Part shown: positions 1 to 7,057 of the stretch, piece after piece
How the letters are laid out: every line of letters begins with the position of its first letter
Numbering within the stretch: the stretch's first letter is position 1
Assembly: GCA_016781505.1 (NCBI GenBank)
Contig: JADDQF010000117.1
Coordinates: 1-64,000, forward strand
Origin: a bacterium
GTDB taxonomy: Bacteria > Chloroflexota > Chloroflexia > Chloroflexales > Kallotenuaceae
Direction: 5' to 3'
DNA: 64,000 nt
Notes under the pieces: model-generated
The model's input: the letters and a program-made list of their open reading frames with translations, nothing else
What the model was told of the DNA's origin: nothing
The model's database searches: none
Made by a program: the position numbers and the translations under genes

Positions 1-25
1 CATCCTGTCATATTTGCGTTTATAC

Positions 26-31
26 TATAAT
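26..31 (+). promoter_or_regulatory. possible -10 box upstream of the PadR gene
   Basis: A TATAAT hexamer lies about 70 bases before the PadR start codon. No good -35 match is visible at the right distance, so this is a weak call from the -10 alone. Confidence 0.25.
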
Positions 32-103
32 TATTTCCAGCACTCTTGATTAGCCTTTAGATCGATTCTGCGGCACAAATACAGCTAGCACGAGGTATGC
101 TGC

Positions 104-721
104 ATGGCAGAACAGCCCGAAACCTATCCTATTACCTATGGTGTGCTCGGCCTGCTTGCGTTTGGGGGTTCGATGTCGGGATATGATCTGAAGCAAGCGT
201 TTGATTGTTCCCTGGCGCCACTGTGGAACGCCACACACAGCCAGATCTACAATGAACTACGGCGGATGCTGGTGTTGGGCTGGGTTGAGATGGAGCGGCA
301 CGAACAGGAATCGCGGCCTGACAAAAAGGTGTATCAGATTACGCAGGCCGGGCGAGCGGCGCTGGGGGCGTGGCAAACACAGCAACCGGTACGCGGCTTG
401 CAAATGCGTGACGAAGTGCTGCTGCGGTTTATTTTTGGTTCCTTTGCCGAGCCACAGGCCTTGGCTATCACTCTTCGCGCCGCAATCAAGGATCACGAGC
501 AACGGATGGAGCTTTACCGGCTCACGGCACAACGACTCCCGCCCACACCGCCAGGGAATGGGGCTTTGGCGGGGCAGAATACCGGCAGCGAGCCTGATCC
601 ATTTTTTGTTGAGCTGGCGCGTTTTGCGATCATGTTTGAGGAAACATATCTTCACTGGCTGCAGCAGGCCATGGCATTTGTGGAAGCGCGCATCGCCAGC
701 GAATCACACCGAACAACCTGA
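104..721 (+). CDS. PadR family transcriptional regulator
   Basis: A 205-residue protein with the PadR layout: an N-terminal winged helix of about residues 10-85 (YGVLGLLAFGGSMSGYDLK at the start, then a recognition-helix region and a wing ending near KVYQITQAGRAAL), followed by a helical C-terminal dimerisation domain of the Vir_act_alpha_C type (about 95-200). Such proteins are dimeric repressors that usually respond to small molecules. The ATG is preceded by GAGG at a suitable distance. The next gene, pyrC, starts about 200 bases downstream behind a terminator-like hairpin, so they are probably separate units. A ligand or target cannot be inferred; no transporter gene lies next to it inside the window. 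Confidence 0.85.
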   Translation: MAEQPETYPITYGVLGLLAFGGSMSGYDLKQAFDCSLAPLWNATHSQIYNELRRMLVLGWVEMERHEQESRPDKKVYQITQAGRAALGAWQTQQPVRGLQMRDEVLLRFIFGSFAEPQALAITLRAAIKDHEQRMELYRLTAQRLPPTPPGNGALAGQNTGSEPDPFFVELARFAIMFEETYLHWLQQAMAFVEARIASESHRTT

Positions 722-778
722 GGAATGCGCTTCACATCATTGCTCCCACTGCACTAACAAATCGTGCGGCTTTCCAAC

Positions 779-807
779 TTGCACAATCCAAGAACCCATG
801 CTAGCAT
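779..807 (+). promoter_or_regulatory. possible promoter of the pyr genes
   Basis: TTGCAC at 779-784 and TAGCAT at 802-807 are separated by 17 bases. The match to the sigma-70 consensus is moderate. Transcription from here would give a leader of about 115 bases containing the hairpin at 874-902. Confidence 0.3.
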
Positions 808-873
808 TATGTCCCGGTATGCATAGCAGCATCAGCAACCGGCGATTACGCCACAATCTGTTCTCCAGCGACC

Positions 874-908
874 AGCGTCAGCGGCCTCGCGCCACTGGCG
901 CTTTTTTT
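874..908 (+). terminator. intrinsic terminator, candidate pyr attenuator
   Basis: AGCGTCAGCGGC at 874-885 pairs with GCCACTGGCGCT at 891-902 (one G-U pair and one C-A mismatch) across a five-base loop, and seven T follow at 902-908. This is a good rho-independent terminator shape. It ends only 19 bases before the pyrC start codon, inside the presumed leader rather than just after the upstream PadR gene. That position suits transcription attenuation, which is known for pyr operons in other bacteria. It could instead simply end read-through from upstream. Confidence 0.55.
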
Positions 909-927
909 ATACCTAACGGAGGGGCCG

Positions 928-1995
928 ATGACCACACTCAAGCTGCCCGGTTTGATCGACGTTCATGTTCATCTGCGTGAGCCTGGCGGCGAACATAAGG
1001 AGGACTACGCCAGCGGCACGGCAGCGGCTCTCGCCGGTGGCTTCACCTGCGTCCTGGATATGCCTAACACCACCCCGCCGACTACCGACGCCGAGCGCCT
1101 CCAAGCGAAACAAGCCTTGGCCCGTAGTGGCGCGCGGTGCGATGTGGGCATCTTTGCCGGAGCGAGTACGGACAATGCCAACAGCGTCGGGCAACTCGCC
1201 GGCAGCGCGTGCGCCCTTAAGATTTATGTCAACTCGACCTTCGGACCGCTGCGCGTGGACAACTGGACGCTGCTCGACCAACACATCGCGAACTGGCCGG
1301 CGACCAAGCCGATCGTGACCCATGCCGAGGGCGACGTTCTGCCGCGGGTGCTGGAGATCGCCCACAAGCACAGCCAGCCACTGCATGTCGCGCATGTAGC
1401 CACCCGCTTGGAGATCGAGACGATTGTTGCGGCTAAGGAGCGGGGACAGCAAGTTACCTGTGAGGTCACGCCACATCATCTTGTGCTTAGCCGCGACGAT
1501 CTGCCGCGGTTAGGTCCGCTGGGCGACGTACGGCCACGCCTGGCCAGCGCGGATGATCGCGCCGCCTTGTGGCACTACCTGGCATACATCGACTGTGTGG
1601 CGACCGACCACGCACCGCATACATTGGACGAGAAGCACGGCCCGCAGGTGCCCCCAGGATTGCCTGGTCTGGAAACGTCGCTTCCGCTGATGCTGACGGC
1701 GGTGGATCAAGGACGGCTTACGCTAGACCGCCTGATCGAGCTTATGGCTACCGCTCCGGCGCGCATTTTTGGCCTTCCGCCGCAGGCCGAAACCTTTGTG
1801 GAGGCTGAAGTCGGGCCGCGCTACCAGGTCACCGGCACTAAGCTGCAAACAAAGTGCGGTTGGACGCCTTTTGAGGGCGTCGAGGTTGCTGGGCGGGTTA
1901 CTAAAACGGTGCTGCGCGGCGCAACGGTGTTTGATGGCGAGCGGGTGCTCGCGCTGCCGGGCACCGGGCAAGTTTTATACATGGCGGCGAGCTAA
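928..1995 (+). CDS. pyrC: dihydroorotase
   Basis: A 355-residue amidohydrolase that cyclises N-carbamoyl-aspartate to dihydroorotate, step three of UMP synthesis. The metal-binding DVHVHLREPG motif is at residues 11-20. Further features are NTT near residue 50, a lysine in ALKIYVN that could be the carbamylated bridge, HAEGD, HVAHV and the catalytic aspartate in ATDHAPHT. The protein starts almost at the first barrel strand, so it lacks the N-terminal beta-sandwich strands of longer dihydroorotases and resembles the compact dihydroorotase domain of CAD. The ATG follows GGAGGGG at good spacing. pyrB starts 46 bases downstream behind its own strong ribosome site, so the two are probably co-transcribed. 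Confidence 0.93.
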   Translation: MTTLKLPGLIDVHVHLREPGGEHKEDYASGTAAALAGGFTCVLDMPNTTPPTTDAERLQAKQALARSGARCDVGIFAGASTDNANSVGQLAGSACALKIYVNSTFGPLRVDNWTLLDQHIANWPATKPIVTHAEGDVLPRVLEIAHKHSQPLHVAHVATRLEIETIVAAKERGQQVTCEVTPHHLVLSRDDLPRLGPLGDVRPRLASADDRAALWHYLAYIDCVATDHAPHTLDEKHGPQVPPGLPGLETSLPLMLTAVDQGRLTLDRLIELMATAPARIFGLPPQAETFVEAEVGPRYQVTGTKLQTKCGWTPFEGVEVAGRVTKTVLRGATVFDGERVLALPGTGQVLYMAAS

Positions 1996-2041
1996 AGGCG
2001 GTTGTGGTCCACGGCTATAACCCACACGCATAGGAGGTTTT

Positions 2042-3031
2042 ATGGTCAATCGTCCCCGAATTTTTAGCCTGGACGACACACCCCAGGCGGTGTTGAACGA
2101 GCACGGCTTTCACGGCCAGGACATTTTGTCGGTCAACCAGTTCACGCCGGCCAGCCTGGAGTATATTTTTGATGTTGCGGAAGAAATGCGGACCATGGTC
2201 GAACAGCAGGGCGGCGCGGAGCTGCTCAAAGGCCGTGTCCTCAGCTGCTTGTTTTACGAGCCCTCGACCCGCACCAGCGCCTCGTTTATTGCCGCCATGG
2301 AACGCTTGGGCGGCTCGGTTATTCCGATCACCCAGGGCGTACAGTTCTCGTCCGTTTCCAAAGGCGAAACACTGCACGACACGATCCGCACGCTTGAGCA
2401 ATATTCCGACGTGATTGTGCTGCGGCATCCTGAAAAAGGCGCGGCCGCAATCGCCGCTGCCGCCGCCGATATTCCCGTGATCAATGCCGGTGATGGCGTG
2501 GGTGAGCATCCCACCCAAGCCTTGCTGGATCTGTTTACCATTCGGGAAGAGCTGGGGCGACTGGACGGCCTGCATATCGCCATGGTGGGCGATCTGCGCT
2601 ACGGTCGTACCGTGCATTCTTTGACTCAACTGCTGACCAACTATGATGTCCAGTTTTCATTTGTGTCGCCGGAAACGCTGCGCTTGCCGCTCGACTATAT
2701 GAACCAGGTGCGGGATGCAGGCAAGACCGTGCGCGAAACCTACAACGTCGTGGATGTGATCGGCAGCGCCGATGTGCTGTACGTTACCCGGGTCCAAAAA
2801 GAGCGCTTCGCCGACCTGACGCAGTATGAAGAGGTAAAGGATTACTATCGCATCACGCCGGAGCTTATGGAGCGCGCCAAGTCCAACACAGTGATTATGC
2901 ATCCGCTGCCGCGGGTTAACGAAATCGATGTGCGGGTAGACGGCGATCCACGCGCGGCCTATTTCCGCCAGGTCAAGAACGGCATGTACATGCGGATGGC
3001 CCTGTTGGCCGCGGTCTTGGGCAAGGCTTAA
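2042..3031 (+). CDS. pyrB: aspartate carbamoyltransferase catalytic subunit
   Basis: A 329-residue enzyme that condenses carbamoyl phosphate with aspartate, step two of UMP synthesis, in the cytoplasm. The carbamoyl-phosphate site is clear: [11 protein letters not shown], then [38 protein letters not shown] and the C-terminal [16 protein letters not shown] are also present. The length is normal for a catalytic chain; no regulatory pyrI lies nearby. TAGGAGG sits just upstream of the ATG. The gene follows pyrC and precedes the pyrF-pyrE fusion, an order that groups most of the de novo pathway without carAB or pyrD. Confidence 0.95.
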   Translation: MVNRPRIFSLDDTPQAVLNEHGFHGQDILSVNQFTPASLEYIFDVAEEMRTMVEQQGGAELLKGRVLSCLFYEPSTRTSASFIAAMERLGGSVIPITQGVQFSSVSKGETLHDTIRTLEQYSDVIVLRHPEKGAAAIAAAAADIPVINAGDGVGEHPTQALLDLFTIREELGRLDGLHIAMVGDLRYGRTVHSLTQLLTNYDVQFSFVSPETLRLPLDYMNQVRDAGKTVRETYNVVDVIGSADVLYVTRVQKERFADLTQYEEVKDYYRITPELMERAKSNTVIMHPLPRVNEIDVRVDGDPRAAYFRQVKNGMYMRMALLAAVLGKA

Positions 3032-3105
3032 TGCGGCTGATCAACGATCGGTTTGAGCAGGTAGGCACTCAGCGGGGGCTGCCTGCGAAAAAGCCAACAG
3101 TTCGG

Positions 3106-3111
3106 TATAAT
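3106..3111 (+). promoter_or_regulatory. possible -10 box of the pyrF-pyrE gene
   Basis: A perfect TATAAT lies in the 144-base gap between pyrB and the fusion gene. The best -35 at 17 bases (CTGCGA) matches only half the consensus. It may give the fusion gene its own promoter. Confidence 0.3.
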
Positions 3112-3175
3112 GCCGTTTAGTTTCATATGAGTTCTCGTGATTGAGGACTTAATGACTAGTCCGAAGGAAGACCGT

Positions 3176-4621
3176 ATGCACTTCTTCCAGCGTTTGCAGG
3201 AAGCGAGCGATCGCAACAAGTCCCTGCTCTGCGTTGGCCTGGACCCCGAGCCCAAGCGTTTGCCCGACTGGTGCCTCGACTTCGCCGATCCGGTGTTGGC
3301 CTACAATCGGCACATTATCGACCTCACCTCCGACCTCGTCTGCGCGTACAAACCGAATGCCGCCTTCTACGAAGCCCTCGGCGGACATGGTTGGTCCACC
3401 CTGTATGACACAATACGATATGCGCATGAGGCTGGCGTTCCGGTGATTCTGGATGCGAAGCGTGGCGACATTGGGTCAAGTGCAGCCAATTATGCCTGTG
3501 GCGCGTTTGAACGGATGGGCGCGCACGCCATCACCGTGAATCCATACATGGGCTGGGATGCGGTCGAGCCGTTTGTGCGGTACGCCGAGCGGGGTGTGTT
3601 TGTGCTCTGCCTCACCTCCAACGCCGGCGCGCAGGATTTCCAGATGTTGGACGGCAACGGTCGGCCACTGTACGAGCGTGTGGCCGAGCAGTGTGCCGGC
3701 TGGAACGAGCGCGGCAACGTTGGGCTGGTCGCAGGGGCAACCTATCCCGATGAGCTGTGCTGTATCCGAAGGCTGGCTCCCGATCAGTGGATTTTGTTGC
3801 CGGGCGCTGGCGCGCAGGGCGCTAATCTGGACATCGCGCTTGAAAATTCCCTGGCCAGCGATGGCAGCAAGGTTGTCGTGAACGCGTCGCGGTCGATCTA
3901 TTATGCCGATGATCCGCGCGAGGCGGCTATGCTGCTCCGCGAGCAGGTTGAGGCCGCCCGCGAGCGCAAGCGGGCCGCGACTGCGCGCGACCGGCGCCAA
4001 ACACCGCGTGCCATCGCCGACCCGAACAAGGTCGATCTGGCGCTGGCCCTCCACGATCTCCAGGCGATTCAGTTCGGCAACTTTACGCTCCAATCAGGAG
4101 TGCAATCGCCGATCTATGTCGATCTGCGGCTGTTGGTCAGCAACCCTCAGGGTCTTTGCCTAGCAGCCAGTCAGTACGGCAAGATTCTGGACGACCTGAT
4201 CTTTGATCGGCTGGCTGCCATCCCATATGCGGGCCTCCCGTTAGGAACGGCCGTTGCGATGCAAACACGCACGCCCCTGATCTACCCCCGTAAAGAAGCC
4301 AAGGAGTACGGCACGGGCCGCACGGTTGAGGGCTGGTACCATCCAGGCGAGACAGTTGTGGTACTGGACGATCTGATTTCAAGCGGGGGGAGCAAGGTTA
4401 CGGCCATCAAGCCGTTGGTGGCGGCCGGCCTCAAGGTGCAGGACGTCGTCGTGCTGATCGACCGCGAAAGTGGTGGGCGCGAAGAGATGGCCGCGCAGGG
4501 TATCGCCGTCCACAGCGTCTTCAAATTGCGCGACTTGCTGGATATTCTGGTGCAGCATCAACGGATCACAGCCGAACAGCGCATGGCCGTCGATTCGTTT
4601 CTGAAAGAGCAAGCTGCATAA
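3176..4621 (+). CDS. pyrFE: fused orotidine-5'-phosphate decarboxylase / orotate phosphoribosyltransferase
   Basis: One chain of 481 residues carries the last two steps of UMP synthesis. The N-terminal part (about 1-265) is OMP decarboxylase: LLCVGLDPEPKRLP, the catalytic DAKRGDIG with Lys95, and a group 2 barrel ending near LLPGAGAQG and VVNASRSI. An arginine-rich linker (about 265-285) leads to an orotate phosphoribosyltransferase domain with LALALHDLQAIQFGNFTLQSG, PRKEAKEYGTG and the PRPP loop VVVLDDLISSGGS (Asp398, Asp399). The order is opposite to animal UMP synthase; the same PyrF-PyrE order is known in kinetoplastids and some cyanobacteria. I chose ATG 3176 because AAGGAAG stands before it; the frame is also open to GTG 3137 and ATG 3152. 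A hairpin follows the stop. Confidence 0.93.
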   Translation: MHFFQRLQEASDRNKSLLCVGLDPEPKRLPDWCLDFADPVLAYNRHIIDLTSDLVCAYKPNAAFYEALGGHGWSTLYDTIRYAHEAGVPVILDAKRGDIGSSAANYACGAFERMGAHAITVNPYMGWDAVEPFVRYAERGVFVLCLTSNAGAQDFQMLDGNGRPLYERVAEQCAGWNERGNVGLVAGATYPDELCCIRRLAPDQWILLPGAGAQGANLDIALENSLASDGSKVVVNASRSIYYADDPREAAMLLREQVEAARERKRAATARDRRQTPRAIADPNKVDLALALHDLQAIQFGNFTLQSGVQSPIYVDLRLLVSNPQGLCLAASQYGKILDDLIFDRLAAIPYAGLPLGTAVAMQTRTPLIYPRKEAKEYGTGRTVEGWYHPGETVVVLDDLISSGGSKVTAIKPLVAAGLKVQDVVVLIDRESGGREEMAAQGIAVHSVFKLRDLLDILVQHQRITAEQRMAVDSFLKEQAA

Positions 4622-4643
4622 TCTGCGAACAAATGGATCAGGC

Positions 4644-4669
4644 CAGGAGCGCACCCAGGTGCGCTCCTG
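4644..4669. terminator. hairpin between convergent pyrFE and fumC
   Basis: CAGGAGCGCAC and its exact complement form an 11-base-pair stem around a four-base loop (CCAG), 22 bases after the pyrFE stop. No long T run follows on either strand, but the position between convergent genes suits a bidirectional terminator. Confidence 0.6.
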
Positions 4670-4748
4670 TGTTGGTTAAGATCCGGGCGACCGTCTTGCA
4701 GGCGCTGTGCCGACCCCTGCCGCTCCCACTCGCCACGAGCGAGTCCAC

Positions 4749-6152
4749 TTAACGTCCGGGAATACCCGGCTCGGTCATGTCGCGCACATTCAAGATCGTG
4801 TCGAGCTGTGCTTCGGTCAACAGCCCGCGCCGCTTCACCACATCCCGCACCGACTCGTTGTTGGCCGCGGCTTCTTTGGCAACTTTGGCCGCCTCGTCGT
4901 AGCCAATGCTCTTGTTGAGCGCCGTTGCAATCGACGGGTTGCGCTCCAACAGCTCCTGGGCGCGCTTGCGGTTGGCGGTAATGCCCTCCACACACATGGT
5001 TCGAAACGCGTCACTGACGGTGGTCAAGATCGCAATCGATTCGAGCAGGTTATGCGCCATGACCGGCATCATCACGTTCAGCTCGAAGTTTCCGTGCTGC
5101 CCACCGATCGTCACGGTCACATGGTTACCCATGACCTGCGCCGCCACCATCATCACCGCTTCACATTGCACCGGATTGACCTTGCCCGGCATGATCGACG
5201 AGCCCGGCTGGATCGCCGGCAACGTAATCTCGGCTAAGCCCGAGGTCGGGCCGGAAGCCATCCAGCGAATATCGTTGGCGATCTTCATCAACGATGTTGC
5301 CAGTGTGTTGAGCGCACCCGAGGCGTAGACATAGGCGTCTTTGGCGCCCTGCGCCTCGAAGTGGTTGTCGGCTTCCCGAAATTGAATGCCGGTGTACTGC
5401 GCAATCCGGCGGATGGCGCTTTGCGAAAATTCGGGCAGCTGGTTGGTGCCGGTGCCCACGGCGGTGCCGCCCAGCGCCAGCTCGGCCAGATCCTCGGAAG
5501 CTTCCCGCAGCCGCCGAATGCCATGCGCGAGCTGGCTGGCATATCCGCCAAACTCCTGGCCCAAGCGCACCGGAGTCGCGTCCATCAGATGCGTCCGACC
5601 GCTCTTGAGCACGTCGTCGAAGTCGGCAGCCTTGGCCTGCAGCGCATCCCGCAGCCGCTCGATCGCCGGAATCAGCTCCTTTTCGATCGCAACACGCGCG
5701 GCGATGTGCATCGCCGTGGGAATCACGTCATTCGAGCTTTGGCCCATGTTCACATGATCGTTGGGATGCACCTCTTTGGAGCCGAGCTCCGCCCCCAAAA
5801 TTTGCGACGCACGGCTGGCCAGCACTTCGTTGGTGTTCATGTTTGTGCTGGTGCCGGAGCCGGTTTGAAAGATATCAAGCACGAATTGGGCGTCAAGGTC
5901 GCCGCGGATCACTTCATCGGTGGCCTGAATAATCGCCTGGCCACGCCGTTCGTCCAACTCGCCCAGCTCCATGTTGACCTCGGCCGCCGCCTTTTTGATC
6001 AGGCCCATCGCGGCAATAAACGAGCGGGGAAATCGGAGGTTGGAGATAGGAAAATTCAGCACGGCGCGCTGGGTTTGTGCTCCATAGAGAGCGTCGCTCG
6101 GCACCTGCATCTCACCCATCGAGTCTTTTTCGATCCGCAGTATGTCTGACAT
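4749..6152 (-). CDS. fumC: class II fumarate hydratase
   Basis: A 467-residue iron-independent fumarase that interconverts fumarate and malate in the TCA cycle. Family features: TGSGTSTNMNTNEVLA near residue 100, the GRTHLMDATPVRLGQEFGGY region holding the catalytic histidine, and the superfamily signature GSSIMPGKVNP with the catalytic serine loop around residue 320. The length and the early MPSDALYGAQTQRAV-like start fit FumC rather than aspartase; NPxQCEAV after the signature also agrees. The ATG follows AAGGAGTG. A TATAAT promoter lies 38 bases upstream on the same strand. It is transcribed alone, convergent with pyrFE. Confidence 0.93.
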   Translation of the reverse strand: MSDILRIEKDSMGEMQVPSDALYGAQTQRAVLNFPISNLRFPRSFIAAMGLIKKAAAEVNMELGELDERRGQAIIQATDEVIRGDLDAQFVLDIFQTGSGTSTNMNTNEVLASRASQILGAELGSKEVHPNDHVNMGQSSNDVIPTAMHIAARVAIEKELIPAIERLRDALQAKAADFDDVLKSGRTHLMDATPVRLGQEFGGYASQLAHGIRRLREASEDLAELALGGTAVGTGTNQLPEFSQSAIRRIAQYTGIQFREADNHFEAQGAKDAYVYASGALNTLATSLMKIANDIRWMASGPTSGLAEITLPAIQPGSSIMPGKVNPVQCEAVMMVAAQVMGNHVTVTIGGQHGNFELNVMMPVMAHNLLESIAILTTVSDAFRTMCVEGITANRKRAQELLERNPSIATALNKSIGYDEAAKVAKEAAANNESVRDVVKRRGLLTEAQLDTILNVRDMTEPGIPGR

Positions 6153-6189
6153 GTATCACTCCTTGTCCACGAAGGGTAGTCCGGCGGCG

Positions 6190-6218
6190 ATTATAGCTGA
6201 GCCCTGTTGGCAGAACAA
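6190..6218 (-). promoter_or_regulatory. fumC promoter
   Basis: Read on the minus strand, TTGTTC, 17 bases, then a perfect TATAAT. The -10 ends about 38 bases before the fumC ATG, leaving room for the visible ribosome site. Confidence 0.55.
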
Positions 6219-6370
6219 GATGACCAAACAAATAACGGACGAGCCAGCGCCCATCCGTCGCGAGTACATGAATCCAGCGCAGCACGCTACGTGCCACAGC
6301 CTGCTGCCGGTCACCAAAACATATCGTCCAGCCCAGCGTTTGGCTGCGCACTCAGGTACGCAGCCAACGG

Positions 6371-6376
6371 TATAAT
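6371..6376 (+). promoter_or_regulatory. -10 box immediately before the VTT gene
   Basis: TATAAT lies seven bases before the ATG at 6384. A normal transcription start would fall on or beside that ATG, which points to a leaderless or nearly leaderless message. No clear -35 hexamer is seen. Confidence 0.4.
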
Positions 6377-6383
6377 GAAGGGA

Positions 6384-6974
6384 ATGATTGACGAAACAAC
6401 GAGCAGCCGAGCCAACGGAACACAGCGGCGCTCGGCCCGCAACGTACGATACGTCCGCATCGCCGCCCTGCTGGTCGTGGCACTTGGTCTGAACCTGCTG
6501 GTGCTGGCAATTCCCGGCAGCTGGATCGCAGGCTTACGGGGATATGGCCTGTTAGGGTACGCCGCCGCGTTCGGCATTACGGCGCTGGCCAATGCTTCGG
6601 TGGTGGTGCCCGTGCCCTACCCAACCATGATCGCGCAGCTGGCACGGGTTATGGACGATGCACTTGGAGTTGCGATCGTGGGGGCAGCCGGGTCGACAAT
6701 CGGCGAGACCACTGCCTTCGCCGTAGGCCGCGCAGGTCGGGCCGTGATCGAAGACACCCGCTTCGGCCGTTGGCTCAAGCAGCAGCTCCGCTCGCCGCTG
6801 CGGGCTTGGCTCGTGTTGTTCCTGCTCAGCGCCCCGCCCAACCCCTTTTTCGATGTCGCCGGTCTCACGGCTGGCTCGCTCGGCGTGCCGTTTTCCGTCT
6901 TTTTCACGGCAACCTTTGCGGGCCGCATCATCAAGCTGCTGATCTTCGCGGAGCTTGGCCGAGGCTTGTTGTAA
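6384..6974 (+). CDS. VTT-domain (YqaA/DedA-like) membrane protein
   Basis: A 196-residue protein with about four or five hydrophobic segments. After a short basic N-terminus comes a first helix (IAALLVVALGLNLLVLAI). The VTT core follows: ALANASVVVPVPYPTMIA, a glycine-rich stretch AIVGAAGSTIGETTAFAVG, and a second half APPNPFFDVAGLTAGSLGVPF before a last hydrophobic helix. VTT/DedA proteins are membrane transporters or scramblases with re-entrant helices; the PNPFFDVAG motif is closest to the YqaA-type subgroup. The frame is open further upstream, but the sequence before residue 1 is not family-like. ATG 6384 or ATG 6375 could be used. It is convergent with the next gene and stands alone. Confidence 0.75.
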   Translation: MIDETTSSRANGTQRRSARNVRYVRIAALLVVALGLNLLVLAIPGSWIAGLRGYGLLGYAAAFGITALANASVVVPVPYPTMIAQLARVMDDALGVAIVGAAGSTIGETTAFAVGRAGRAVIEDTRFGRWLKQQLRSPLRAWLVLFLLSAPPNPFFDVAGLTAGSLGVPFSVFFTATFAGRIIKLLIFAELGRGLL

Positions 6975-7057
6975 CGCCCAAACCCGGCAGGCCATCGCGG
7001 CAGCCGCATGCCTGTCGCCCTGGTCCTCAGTTAGTCGTCGAATACCAGTGCTTGCCG

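Noticed and set aside
866-880. PyrR binding site at TCCAGCGACC
   Set aside because: It matches only part of the PyrR loop consensus and lacks the following GG.
201-980. Long open frame overlapping the PadR gene
   Set aside because: Its translation is rich in Arg, Cys and Trp without family similarity; it is an out-of-frame shadow of the PadR gene.
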